64,000 nucleotides of DNA from Allolobophora icterica (Eukaryota > Annelida > Clitellata > Crassiclitellata > Lumbricidae), in assembly GCA_963556255.1 (NCBI GenBank), contig OY744610.1:63481298-63545297 (forward strand), given 5' to 3'. The position numbers and the translations under genes were made by a program. The notes beneath the pieces were generated by a model. That model saw only the letters and a program-made list of their open reading frames with translations. It ran no database searches and was not told the DNA's origin. Below, piece after piece: positions 25,450-38,584 of this stretch (its first letter is position 1; every line of letters starts with the position of its first letter).

Positions 25450-27600
25450 GCTTTTGAAGAGTACCGTAAAGACCCTATATTCATTTCTTCATACATACGA
25501 AACTGACATAATACATGCATTCATAGATTTGCATGCATTGCAAATACAAATACACACGTTCTTTAAGTCTTGCATTTGACCTATAAATGGAAGTAGAGTC
25601 ACATTGCCTAAAATCCCTGAATTAAACAGAAAAACTGCATTGTGCCATAGGAACGGTGAGAACTGTTCATTATATAATTAGACACCTCTCTTAAGGGATG
25701 CATTCGCCCTTTAAGTAAACGCAACGAGCCGGTCCTGTATACTAGTGTAACTTTGCGCTCATAAAAATTATATGCAATCAACTTATTAAGCATGTTTATT
25801 CACATTTAATCCAGTTTAAAAAATACCTGCAATGAATTAATCTGTAATTAATTTGTAATACTATAGATATTAGATAACAACTGTGTACTTTGTTTGCCAT
25901 TTTGAACATTGCATGTAAATATACATGGTTCATTGTAAAATTAGTTAGATTAGAAGCCCTGCAAATGTTTGTATATAAATTTAAGAGCCACCAAACACTG
26001 AATAAAAAGCCTTTGAAACTAAAAATCAATATTTGAAAAGATGACAGAACAGCCTGTTATGGCCATAAAAGGAACATTATAGTCGACAAAAGAGCCTTTG
26101 GGCCAAAGAGAATGAGGAAAAGAAGCACATGGCCAAATCAATTGTATGTAAGTCATGTCAAATATTAATCTATATATAGGGAACCTATTATCAAAGCTCA
26201 AAGCCGACCACCTGCGTAATATCACCATCTAATAACTTGTCTGACACGGAAACAACCACCAGAGAAGCAAACGAAATTTATGGACGAAAGATATAATAAT
26301 ATGAAAACGAACTGTCAACGGCCTTTGTAGCTGTAGGATGTCGTTAAACAATTGATTAGGCCTACTACAAGATACTTCCTGTATTATGAACACTTTATTC
26401 CGCCCATAGGCAGAAAGAACAAATACAAACAGTACAATATACATGTGCAATGCTGTATAAACGTAGGCCTATAAGGTCTGCAAAGGTTCATCAGTCACTC
26501 TGTTCAGAGTAAAGCAGGGAGGTGATCTGACCGACGTCTCTTTGAGCGTAGACTCGGACCCGACCTGGGCTGGTGAACCAAAGTCCTCCGTGCCCACCTT
26601 CTCGTGGTGCGGACCGTTAGTACCCTTCCTAGGAAGTACCCTTCCTAGGAGGGGGAACGAACGGGCACGGCAGGCAAAACCAGGGGAAGGCAATGGCAAA
26701 CCACCCCTGTTAATCATGCCAAGAAAATCGTCATGCGACACACCAAACCACGCCGATGGTCGCGGATGGAGGGACTCCCAGGCCGGAGCGCTGAGGTGGG
26801 ACTCCCAGGCCAAGCGCGACTCAAGGGCTACTGGAGGAAGTAGCAAGACGGCAACGGAGACTGTGAAGCATGACGATCGCTAGGGCTCCTAGAGCCGACA
26901 GCACAAACAAACAATAGGGTGCCTAGGACTGATGTCAATCGCACAACTTGCGAAAATGTTCGTGTCATTTGTGAAACTAAATTTACTATTCAAGGTGACG
27001 ACGAGTTTGCAATCATAAAGAAAATTTTAACAGAGTAAAATTTTCTGAAGAAAGATGTCGAGTGAACTAGTCGCCAATAGAACCTCGTAAGAACGGTAAG
27101 AACTGCTCAAAATAATTTCTGTCGACTTCAACGTCCTTTGTTGCCATAAGATGTCGCTAAACTCTCAATCCATCCGTGTCTCAAATTAAAACAAAAAGCT
27201 ACTCAAAGAATAAGTAGAGTAAGGTCAACGGCATTCATGGTAGCAAAAATATGTCGTTAACAACCGAATATTAGTACGATTATAAAGTTCTGGTTTTAAA
27301 CACCTTTAACTCATTTACTTGGATGCTATAATTACACTCCTCGTTCTCCTTGATTCAATGAAACTCCGCCACTGTTCGTACTCTGACAGTGCCAGTCCCA
27401 AGCCTGGATAAAGAGGAGGGCAACGCTAATCATCTTTGTTATGACACAGCGTCGTTAAACTGAAACTACTACTTGATTCAATGGATTCCGTTCGTCGAGT
27501 CTAAAATTTAATGTGGTGAGGCGTTCGTCAACGGCCAATGCAGCCATAAGATGTGGTTAAACAATGGAAATAACTTTCCCTTAAAACACTACATTTGGCC
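25450..27600. repeat. Duplicated block C, copy 2 (partner at 1010-2360)
   Basis: The same ordered anchors as in copy 1 occur, starting at gaccctatattcatttcttc and ending at ggccgcgact. It is longer than copy 1 because of the GC-rich island at 26.46-26.92 kb and extra repeat words such as tgacagtgccagtcccaagc near 27388. Confidence 0.6.
26460..26925 (+). mobile_element. GC-rich island, probably a retroelement 5' fragment
   Basis: Base composition changes sharply from AT-rich flanks. The phrase gggaaggcaatggcaaacca followed by tgccaagaaaa resembles the conserved 5' region of some invertebrate non-LTR elements that I remember. The run agtacccttcctagga is doubled at about 26620-26650. The open frame (26542-26883) shows no domain I recognise. 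Confidence 0.4.
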
Positions 27601-28470
<870 letters not shown>

Positions 28471-29427
28471 ATGAGAAACTATTTAGTAAAAGAAAGAGAT
28501 TTCTGCAATTGTTGGCCTACTAGGCCTAATACTCACGGTTTAAGTACATACTGTGAATGCCGTTGTTGTCGACTTGATATTATATTAACAATCGTATATA
28601 CGACACGTCATACAACGGTTGCGCTTGGATTTGAAGATCCAATATTTTTACGACAGTTAACGAAACTTAAACCCGTTAACGTTTTTAGGATTGACTTCTG
28701 TGGCATTTTCACCGAATTTGTTTTGTTACTGCAGATTAGTCCGCCAATTGATTGACTAGCGATTGAACGAAAAAATGAAGAATATATAGCATCAGAAACA
28801 CACGATTTAAAGGTGTTTAACAGAGCTTTGCAATATTACTAGAACTAAGTGTTTAACGATATCTTGAGGCTGCCATGGGTTGCACGTTGACATCGACCTT
28901 ATTATTAACATTGTATTCATGCAGGAGTAGAAAGGAAAGGAGTATAAAGGACTCTGCCTTAATTAATCAAGCAGAAGTAACCTTCATATTTAAGGAATGT
29001 GCTGCGTAAGAGTAGAGATTATCCGGAGAAGGAGATTATCCAAGGCACAGTTCCTGGATCAGAGCTCAAGGAAAACCTTGGGATGGACTGATAACATAAA
29101 GTCGTGGAATTTTATTATTATTTGACATGTTATTGATAGCGACGAGAAACAGAAGTGGATGGAGCAGAATTATCCGCTGTTCTGCCAATCCTCGGACTGA
29201 GGACAAGACATGCTAAACATTACAACGGTTGCGTACATAATTGAAATATTGGATTGGAGTCCAAGATTTTAACAACTTTTTATGGCTCCAAAGGTCGTTT
29301 ACGTGGAAATATTAATACGAACGAGTGCCGATGACCATTGACGTAACTTCGATCAGAGAGCCAACAATATTTATAGCATGGTAAAGCAGCGTTATAAAGG
29401 TGTCTAAGTAGGTGTTGCAATTGTAAT

Positions 29428-29577
<150 letters not shown>

Positions 29578-30244
29578 ATTCTTTATTGAAAAACCAACAG
29601 CGAACCGCATATTGGTGAACAAGTATAGAAAAATATAAAACATTGAAGTAATAAGAAGATAATAATATTTGAAAAAAGGAGTGTAAATTAACAAAAATTA
29701 AATATTACTAGGCTAATAACACTACATCATAAGCATCATAATAGTAGAGAAATTTAAAACTGATAACTATTATATAAAAGTATTAGGTGTTTAGCGACAT
29801 CTTGTGGCTGTTAGGGCCGTTGACGTCGACCTTATCTTACTCAAAACTGTTTTTTATAGAAGACAATATCAGGGAATTCATATAATAAAGGAATGGCAAC
29901 TCGTTACAGATAACTACTTACCCTGTTGCATCCTTACCACTTTTTAAACATGAAATTAAGTACGCTGTTTTAAGTCTCAACATAAAATGTTTTACTCCAC
30001 AACTATATTTATTCATCGATTTTCCTTCAAAAATTCACTGATTCAGTGATTGTATTTTCAATGTCAACAAGACGCGTTGTTTCCCTGTTCGCCAGAGGGC
30101 CACTCTCAAACTAGTAACACGACAATAAATCATTCCTTCTTTTAAGGTTTGCATGATATAAACGTTTAGGGGTTAGCGTGCTGGACTGTGAAAGTTGGTT
30201 CGAGAATTCTGTTCCACCTGCACCATTAGCCAAGTCTGCTATAA

Positions 30245-30246
<2 letters not shown>

Positions 30247-30334
<88 letters not shown>
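30247..30334. repeat. (AT)n microsatellite in unit III
   Basis: A pure AT tract sits before the ccaacggtttgaggtgctca block, equivalent to the AT tracts near 8.82 and 16.25 kb. Confidence 0.97.
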
Positions 30335-30336
<2 letters not shown>

Positions 30337-31690
30337 AACGGTTTGAGGTGCTCAATTTGAGATGCTAGCTATTTATTCCATAGGAAGAGTTAGGACTGTT
30401 CAAATACAGTTTTCTATTGACGTCAACAGCCTTGGATGCCATACACCACTGATCCAACAGTTTAACGACACCTTATGGCCACAGGTGCTGTTTACTTAGA
30501 AATTACTTCGAACAGTTCTCACCGCCCGTATCGCATAGGCCTAATGCTGCATTAATACAATTGTTATTGAAAGTGCGGCTCGTCTCTTGTTTCTTATAGG
30601 GCAAATATTATACTTAAAAGAGGTGTCGAATTATTTTGAGCAATTGTCACCTCTCGTGAGGCATAATACGCTCAAGAACTAAACGCATCTTTGATGCATA
30701 TAGGAAAATATTAATGCGTTTCAAAAATGTCTGTCACCACTTCAAACCGTTGTTTTGAAATGTGGTTTTTAGCTATATCTTGTAGCTGCTTAGCGCTGTA
30801 TTGTTGGTTAGTTGCTGTTTAACGACGCTGTGTCACAACGCCGCCCTCCTCCTTTATCCAGGCTTGACATTGGCGTGACCAAAGTACGGGCAGTGGCGGA
30901 GTTCTACAATTGCAAGGACCATTAAGTCTGGCTCGTCATGTGATAGGCCTACTTATAATGTGTCTGTTGTGACCCGTTTCGTAAAATGCAGTAGGCCTAC
31001 TCATATAATTATTATAGCCTATGATTCGAACAGACCTTGAACGGTAAACTCCCGTGATAAGCGACGTAACAGAGCTGTTATAGTAGCCCTTTTAACACGT
31101 GGAATATCCAGAGAGTTTGTATATCTTTTTTATTGATAGTTTAGATAAATTATTTTAAAACTTACCTCTGAATGTTGGATTCGCTGAGAAAGTAAAGACC
31201 TATAATAGTCCTGCGCATGCGAGTCCTGTTTCTGTTTGGCTATTTTTATCTGAGCCTATAGGCCTTTATCGTGACGGCCTAGAAAAATGTAGGCCCTCAA
31301 TTTATTCTTCAACGAAGATTAGGCTTTCTATGTATACCATTGGCCTGTATGTTAACAGCAAGCGTGGGCGTACCTATAGTGACGCCTTATGGCAAACCGT
31401 TAACCTCACAAATTACAACATAACGGTGTATATACTGGAAAATAGTGAGGTTGACGTCAATGCCCTTGGCTGCCACGAGATGTCGTTAAAGACTGGAAAC
31501 TATTATAAAGTCCGCGTCTATATTAGACACCTCTAAGTCGTCTCTCTACTAATCTATAAATAAGTCATTTTAGTTCAATGGCTAGCTCAAAGAAGCTTAG
31601 TTGGCCCCGGCAAGTGGTGTATGTAAGATCGCGGTCAACGGCCTTGGCAGCCTTAATTAAGATGGCGCTTGACTATAAACTAAAAAGCTT

Positions 31691-33257
31691 ACTACTGTGA
31701 CTGGGTTGAGACGAGAGAGAAGCCGTGTCATTTCATGCTCATCAAAAAACTTATCTGTTTTGGATTGCTTATCCACCAAATACTTTTCAATTCTAAACCC
31801 CAACCACCTTAGTCGTCTGCATGTCTGAAAAATTGCTGAAAAATTTTAATCTCCTTTATTAACAAGAGTTAAGAATACCAATTTTAATAAGTGAATAATA
31901 TTAAGTAATGTAGCATTTGTTGACGTCGACCGTATAATAAACACCGATGACTGATGACGGTCTTCGGAATAGTGATAAAACGAAAACAAGCAATATATAG
32001 CGTCATAAATACATTAATTAAAGGTGTCTAAAAAGAACGCAATATTATTCGTCATCCGCTGTGTATTTTTATCGGCGTGCTTTCTGCAGGATTTGCAGTA
32101 AATTTTGTTCACAGTCCGACGGTTTTCTATTTGGACTACATCGAGTCGCCTAATATATTCGTCGGACTGTGAACAAAATTTAGGCTCAACTGTACATTAT
32201 TATTCAACTTGCTCATCTTCGCCGCCATTGTTGTCTAAACAAAATTTCCGAAATTGGTGATGTTACGAATGATGTTACAGGTGAGGTGTCGGCCGTGTTG
32301 TTATGGCCAATCATATTGCACGAAATTTGAGTGATCAGTCAGCAGTAATTAGGACAGGTCACGGCAATCATTCACCACTGCCGCAAATAAGTAAATTAAA
32401 GTAATCTCAATTAGGTAAATATAACAATGGTCTGGCTCCAGGTTTGTCTATCGTCTTGGAGTCTAACTCTAACTCAACGAGCGTCAACGGTGAGAAGCCT
32501 TCGACTAGGCGAACAGTAAATCGCTCGTCGCTACCTTTGCTAGGCGAGCGACCAAGGAGAGCGATCGATCGCTCGCCTAAAATCAGACGCTCTGATTCTA
32601 TGCTATTCCTCTGTGATTTTTATAGCGCATTTCACTCGAAGCGACCAATGACTGATGTCTCTGTCGTTATTATGATAAAGGCGCTATACAAGTCATTAGA
32701 TTAGATTGGTAATGGCGTCCTGTGTAGTTTTCTTGCGGTGTGTGAAACTTCTGTGCCTTCCGATTGACGTTTTGAGCGAACTTTCATAAAAGACGTATGG
32801 AGAATAACCTACTCTAGATCCCTCCCTTCTCATGTTCCCTTTGGCAGTGCCGCAGTACTCTCTACAGGTCCTCCTGTGTGGACGTCCGGACTCCAGCGGA
32901 GGACTAAGGACCGGATTAATACTATCGTTATGCCGATTTTGGTGCTGAGCTCTGATAACGAAGTGCTTCCTGTTTTCAACAATTAATTAATTAGTTAATC
33001 TGTAAGGATGTTGTTTATTGTAAAACACTTCTGCTCCTAACTGAAATTTTAACTGCCGAAGTTGGATTGGATTGTAGCTCTCATCCAGAGCAATTCTTGA
33101 TTTCGTAGAACTGTCTGTGTAAAGGCAAACGAATCTCTTGACCGTAAAGTACATTTTGTCGATACAGCTTGTGACATTACATTTGAATCATGTTACATTA
33201 CCTGTATGCTTTATTGTATCGGTGCTTTTTAGAAGTAGATTTGTAAAGAGCAAGTTT
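31691..33257. other. Gene-free stretch in unit III with repeat tails
   Basis: No gene is recognised. It includes the hairpin element at 32.1 kb, a SINE-type 3' tail (ttatagcgcatttcactcga to aaaggcgctatacaagtcat, about 32617-32695) and the second copy of the repeat at 20745-20930 (32710-32890). Confidence 0.4.
32099..32182. mobile_element. 84-bp foldback, possibly a minimal Tc1/mariner-type element
   Basis: Perfect 22-bp arms (outer word taaattttgttcacagtccg) enclose a 40-nt loop. The arms are bounded by TA on both sides, as in Tc1/mariner target duplications. It could equally be read as a microRNA-like hairpin. No coding capacity. Confidence 0.65.
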
Positions 33258-33265
33258 CATACATT

Positions 33266-33888
33266 CAGTGGCGGCGATCTTGTCTGAGAGGTGGGGGGGA
33301 GACAAAGTCGGCCACGATCTCGCCGACGACCGTTTTTGGAAAATCTTGTCCCAAGAAAAAAAAATTTCTGCCACCTAATCTCTAAGAAATTTCGGTTTAA
33401 TCTCCAAAAAAGTTGATGACCTTTTTTTTAGTCCTTCACCTCTTTTTACAACTTTTTCTTACACTCTCCTTTTTCTTTTCCCCACTTCTTCACATTTTTA
33501 CCCCACTTTCATTTTCACCAATTCATCTCCCCAAAATATCGATTTCATCTCGAAAAAAGTTGATGATTTTTTTTAGTCATTCGCCACTTTTCCCACGAAT
33601 AACTTCATAACCCTTTTTCTTTTTATGATTTCATCTAAAAACTTTGTTTCCACTTTTTTACGAATTCATTCTTCTTTCTCATAATTTTGGGGGGACACTT
33701 CTGCTCAAAAATTGACTTTTTACCTCGTCTGGTCAGAAACGCTGCGAAAACCCTCACGCGCAATTACATTTCTCCGCCTTTTTTGGTGTTTCTTCAAAAT
33801 GTGGGGGGACAAATGTATGGAGTGTCCCCCCACTCTTAAAGGTGGGGGGACATGTTCCCCCGCCCCTCCCCCTAGATCGCCGCCCATG
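33266..33888. mobile_element. hAT-like non-autonomous element, long copy (623 bp)
   Basis: Ends cagtggcggcgatct and agatcgccgcccatg are near-perfect inverted repeats. The flanking octamers catacatt and catatatc agree at 6 of 8 positions, so the duplication has decayed. It shares ggtgggggga, tttcttcaaaatg-gggg and gacctttttt-type words with the copies at 40477 and 41980. Confidence 0.75.
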
Positions 33889-34989
33889 CATATATCACAA
33901 ATGCGCTGTGACGCCAGGGCTCAAAACCCGTCGCTTGTCGCTTCCTAGATATTGAGCTAGAAGCCGAAATAGGCGAGAGGGGTCCAAAATATTGAACATT
34001 CTTCAATTCACCGGTTGCCTATGAATTTGCCATAATTTGCAATGTAGTAATACGATTTTGATGCCGTTTGTTTTATTCGATACAGGATATAGCCCTTTAT
34101 TGTCCAGAAAAAATTGTAGTACAATCAAGTAATGGTTGCTGAGGACTTTGATGACATGAATATTCCGAAATATTTTATTCGATTTTCTCTCTATATATTA
34201 ATGAAAGAATGAAACGAGCATAACTTCAGTTAGCAAAAAGATATTTTCATTCTGTAAAAAATATTTTGAAGCAGATTAATTGTAGAATATGACCAAATAA
34301 AAAGGTCAGAAACCGAAATGTGACGGGTTTTGACCTCGGGCGTCACCGCTCGTTGCGGTAGGTGAGCGCACTGTATAACCTGATTGTGCAGTGACACGCT
34401 AGCACACCGTCATACATGTCTAACGATTGTATTTGATCTAAGAGTTTTACAGCATTTCGTTGATGTCTCGCTGTTGTAGCCTATAGTAATAAAATGACTA
34501 CTTACGGATATATCGGTTGAGTGAAAGAAGGACCTATGTAGCAAAAGAAAGATAAGATGTAAGGGTGTTTAAGCAGAGCTTCACAGTTGCATTGGTATTC
34601 ACGGTTTAACAACATAATATGAATACCGTTGACGTTGAGTGTATAATACCTATTATAATATTCATTTATACTACACGCTATACAACATATATAATTCAAA
34701 GATAGGATTGGATTATTGCAAGATTTTAACGACAGCTAATGCGATTTAAACCGCTGACGACTTTAGGAAAACTCCTGTTCAAATGTAGTTTCACTAAAGT
34801 TGTTTGTTACTGGAAATTTGCTACGAAATGTCACGTTGGAAAGAGCTTTGGAAAGAGCGATTTAGAGGTGTCTAAGCAGAGCTTCACAATTTCACTAGTT
34901 TCCACTGTTTACTTTGTCAATAATTTCTATAACTTATAGATTCGGCCTGGCTAATCAACATACACGTTTCTAATTGCTATAGTATGTGG

Positions 34990-35058
<69 letters not shown>

Positions 35059-35202
35059 TAGGCTACTATATCAGCCTTTTCAAGAACCTCATTTCTAATT
35101 AGCGACTTCTAAAACGCCGCTGACTAACGCATAAAATATCAACCGCCATAAGTAGTGACAGCTCTCTCATGTACAAAATAGGAGCTTCAAGGAATCGAAT
35201 AT
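33889..35202. other. Gene-free stretch of unit III
   Basis: No gene is seen. Two AAAGGTGT elements lie at about 34555-34620 and 34858-34925. The second joins ccactgtttactttgtcaat, the unit landmark near gene-side SINE2. An (AT)n tract of about 65 bp lies at 34990-35055. Confidence 0.5.
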
Positions 35203-35338
35203 CGTGGGGGCACGGTATCCGATTGGTTAGAGTGCTTGTCTTTTAACGCGGAGAGTACAGGTTCGATCCTCCTCAACTGAGACGGTTACTGTGTAGAGAC
35301 CTTGAGCAAGATCTTCACTCACGGTTCTTAATAAATGC

Positions 35339-35345
<7 letters not shown>
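35203..35345 (+). repeat. SINE2 copy in unit III
   Basis: The head gattggttagagtgcttgtc has the B box aggttcgatcc and the body agacggttactgtgtagaga to cttaataaatgc, followed by an AAT tail. It is orthologous in position to 11385 and 22016. Confidence 0.75.
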
Positions 35346-35436
<91 letters not shown>

Positions 35437-35437
35437 T
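35340..35437. repeat. (AAT)n microsatellite at the SINE2 tail
   Basis: A pure AAT tract of about 95 bp probably grew from the SINE tail. Confidence 0.95.
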
Positions 35438-36346
35438 ATAACAACAACAATTATTGCTAAATCACGAATTCTAGTTAGTAAAGCAAGTTACGGATATCAA
35501 CGTTTGATCAAGTACCCACTTTATCCGAACTGGTAGCAGTATGGAGATTCTTTACATGTAATAATTACATATGATATTTACTTGTTATTGCAATGTAATA
35601 GTTATTTAATAATTACATGTAATATTTTGTTGTTATAGCTATGTAATAGTTAGGCCTATATAATAATTACATGTAATAATTGCATCAAGTAGGGCCTAAT
35701 ACTGGCGTTTAATCTCCATTAGATCCATATATACAGACAGCGATTATAAGTTACTAATTAAAACAACGAATAATTATTGATTAATTTAATCACAAAGCAG
35801 TTTTCGTAATCGTAGTCTCGAGATTTCTACAGCGCACAAAATACCAAAATCACGGAAAATAGCTTATTCTCCGGCTCAGTGAAAGCATAATTCCTGACAA
35901 CATTTGTCACTTTCCAGCCATTCCATTGAAGCCCCACTTTATCAGAAATCCTTCCCTGACCAATCCACTCCGTCGCCTTCCAATTTCTTCCATCCTATAC
36001 ACCACACACCGCAGTATTCGCCGGCCTCTCTCTGTCTGTCTGTCTGTCTGTGTCTCTGTCTCTGTCTCTGTCTCTCTCGCTCTCTCTCTCTGGTCTTTGG
36101 CGTGGTAGGGCCTATCCCTCTGACTTGACGCAGCGCATGAATAAACCGATGCCTTGCGCATAACTCGTAAGCAACACATTAAAAATATCCGAGCTGCGAT
36201 AACGATTACTGACTACTACACTAGATCCTCCTTATTTAACACGAATTCTAATATAAAAACGGTCCGGAAAATGGATTCCAATTTAGTTTAGCTATAGAAA
36301 TTGACCTAATCAGCGCTTGTAAATAAGCTCAGCGCTCGTGAGTTAG
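35438..36346. other. Unit III landmarks downstream of gene C
   Basis: No gene is seen. It parallels 11.6-12.53 and 22.18-22.9 kb. A tctgtctgtctgtctctgtc pyrimidine microsatellite lies at about 36028-36092. Confidence 0.5.
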
Positions 36347-37108
36347 CAGGGGATTTTTTAAGAAATTTTCATTGGTGGGGAATTTTGAAAAAGGGCATTT
36401 TTCGCGCGTAATTTTAAGTCAAAAAGCATTGAATCAGAGAAACCTTTCTGAGCTGTGGGCCACAGGAATAATTACTAATAATTTATTTATTATAATATCT
36501 TATATTATTTAATTTATTATTTAATGTCATAATTTAATTTAATATTAATTTAATATTTATTATTATTATATTATTGTCTAATAAACAAGAAACATTTAGT
36601 ACAGCCATTTTCTGTTTTAACAAGTACCTTTACCTGGATATTAGCACTAACCAAAATTCAGTTTTACGGTTTTAGTTTATGTTTAGTTTTCGCTTTTATA
36701 TGATAAAATTAGAAATATCAACACACTGAAGACGTAAATAACAGCAAAGAGCAGACTACTGGTGACCAAAGAAATATAAGTTTCAAAGATTTCACGTCTA
36801 CTGGGGCAGACTATTGGTGAACAAAGAACTATAAATAATAAAGATTTCACGTCTGCTGTGGCAGATTCATAGACGTCTATGGGCAGACTATTGGTGACCA
36901 AAGAAATATAAATTATAAAGGTATCACGTCTGCTGTGGTTTGCATTTACAGTATATCATATGATAAGGTCACACAAATGACCCAAAAAAATTATTTGGGA
37001 CTAAAAAGGGCAAAATTCACTGGTGGGGAAAAGGGCAAGGACTGGTGGGGAATTCGAGAGGGCTGGTGGGGAATTTCCCCACCAGTCAACATGTTAAAAA
37101 ATGCCCTG
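36347..37108. mobile_element. Non-autonomous hAT-type element (762 bp)
   Basis: Ends caggggattttttaa and ttaaaaaatgccctg are inverted repeats, flanked by an exact 8-bp duplication tgagttag (36339-36346 and 37109-37116). The uninterrupted site is present in units I and II (gctcgtgagttagctgg near 12539; gctcgtgagttagatgg near 22912). Tandem-like words actggtggggaa and caaagaaatataa occur inside. A relative lies at 61574-61980. Confidence 0.95.
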
Positions 37109-37178
37109 TGAGTTAGATGGCAGGCAGCGCTTAGCCTTAGTGTAGCGCTGTAGAAATGTGGAGTTTACGATTGTGATG

Positions 37179-38071
37179 TCATAGATTAATGTCGTAATAA
37201 GGGGGACGTTGATATGGCTTCCTGAGACACATTTGAAGGAGGCTTCGGTGTATTAAAAATACATGGTGATAGTCAAAATAATCGTTCACAGTCTGCTTGC
37301 ATATTGACATAAGCCCAAAGCGTTGGCAGGGTGAGATATACAAACATACATACATAAATACATACATACATACACACGTACAAAAATAGGCTACATATGT
37401 CGATACATGGTAGCTTCCAAAAAGCGAAAATCTTTTCGGGGGACAGACCCCCGTTTCCCCTCTTGCTGCCTCCGATGCAGTGGACTCGAGGAATTGGGCG
37501 ATGAGTCTATCGCTCGTGGCGCCCTCTGTGAACTCTTTGAACGACAGTCGGTTGTCATCGTTGCGATCCATCTTTCCGAAGTTCTTGTCCGTTCGCTTTT
37601 CTGGAGTTGATTCATCCGCTGCGAAATGGGTGTTCTTGCCCGCCATCTTGTGCATTGCCTGAAAGAAATATTTTATTCACTTTTAAAAATTACTTAACGA
37701 AAACTTTAACAAAAATTCAAACTATATAATTATATTTATATCTTAAGCTGAAATTTAAAAATTGAGTAAAATAAATATGCATTGAAAGTAAAAAGTTTAA
37801 GATATGAGCGATTGTGCCTAGACTGGATCAGATTATGTCCAGATTTGATCATACCCCTACGGTGACCACTTGCTTCATTTAAATTGAAGGGGGTAGAGTA
37901 ATGGTAACACTCATGGCCAGGAGAGCAACAGACCGCGGTTCGATTCCCGCAACCACCCTCTAGGGAGGCGCCTTGCATGGCTGCCAAAACGTGTGTTTAA
38001 TTAAGGTCTTGATTGTATACTGTCATGTTTCACTGTAATCTTACTGCGTATGTCAGTTTGAATTAATAAAG

Positions 38072-38131
<60 letters not shown>

Positions 38132-38584
38132 TTATATCAGATTATACCTAGGTAAGATTTTATTGTGCCTAGATCATTTTATGCCCAGATTAGATCATGG
38201 ACTTACGGTGACAACTTCCTTCATTTCTTCCCGCGTGATGTAGCCATCACCATCGATGTTATAGATATTGAAGATCCAACGCAACCTCTCCTCCAGCGAA
38301 CCCCTCCGTGTCACCCGCATCATCATCAGGAACTCCCGGAAGTCGATCTCACCATCTTTGTTCACGTCGAACGTTCGGAACACGTGACCGGCGAAGAGCG
38401 AGGCGTCACCTTGAGGGAAGAGCTCACAGTAGTTTTTCCGGAAGTCGGCGTCCTTGAGTCTCCCCGAAGGACAGGTCTTGATGAATCCCTTGTACCACTC
38501 GTCTATCTCCCCTTCAGTAAAACTTGTCTCTTGTATCAGATCTGACAACTTCTCCGGCTTCAGAACGCTTGCTTTATCGCCCAT
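37179..38584 (-). CDS. Neuronal calcium sensor, hippocalcin/VILIP-like, copy C (two exons, extended C-terminus)
   Basis: Exon 1 is 38207-38584 (126 codons), donor ACC|GTAAGT. Exon 2 is 37179-37658 (159 codons plus stop), acceptor TTTCAG|GCA. The EF-hand core matches copies A and B: Gly2/Ser6 for myristoylation, CPSG, and loops [12 protein letters not shown] and [12 protein letters not shown]. The third loop begins with Asn (NIDGDGYITREE), where Asp is usual at the first ligand position, so Ca2+ binding there may be weaker. FRKNYCELF also differs from the sister copies. The codon that is TAG in copy B is GAG here, and no stop follows until 37179. The frame therefore runs through former 3' flank and a CATA-derived segment (TCVCMYVFMYVCLYI), giving 285 residues. 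The tail may be real, degraded or removed by an unseen splice. Confidence 0.8.
37659..38206 (-). other. Intron of gene C with a stray exon-1 end, a SINE and a TTA tract
   Basis: At 37855-37882 the intron repeats the last bases of exon 1 with its donor (minus-strand aaatgaagcaagtggtcacc then gtaggg), preceded by the same gatcat-type intron words. SINE4 (37888-38073) and a (TTA)n tract (38072-38131) follow. This makes the intron longer than in gene B. Confidence 0.65.
37888..38073 (+). repeat. SINE4 copy, full length, in the intron of gene C
   Basis: The tRNA-like head gggggtagagtaatggtaac has the B box cggttcgattcc. The body gccttgcatggctgccaaaa leads to the tail aaggtcttgattgtatactg and then (ATT)n. 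The tail matches the 3' end of the LINE at 21148-21745. It lies antisense to gene C. Confidence 0.8.

Noticed and set aside
35203..35290. tRNA gene with gattggttagagtg and aggttcgatcc
   Set aside because: The acceptor ends do not pair and the sequence continues into the SINE2 body; it is one of at least six such copies.
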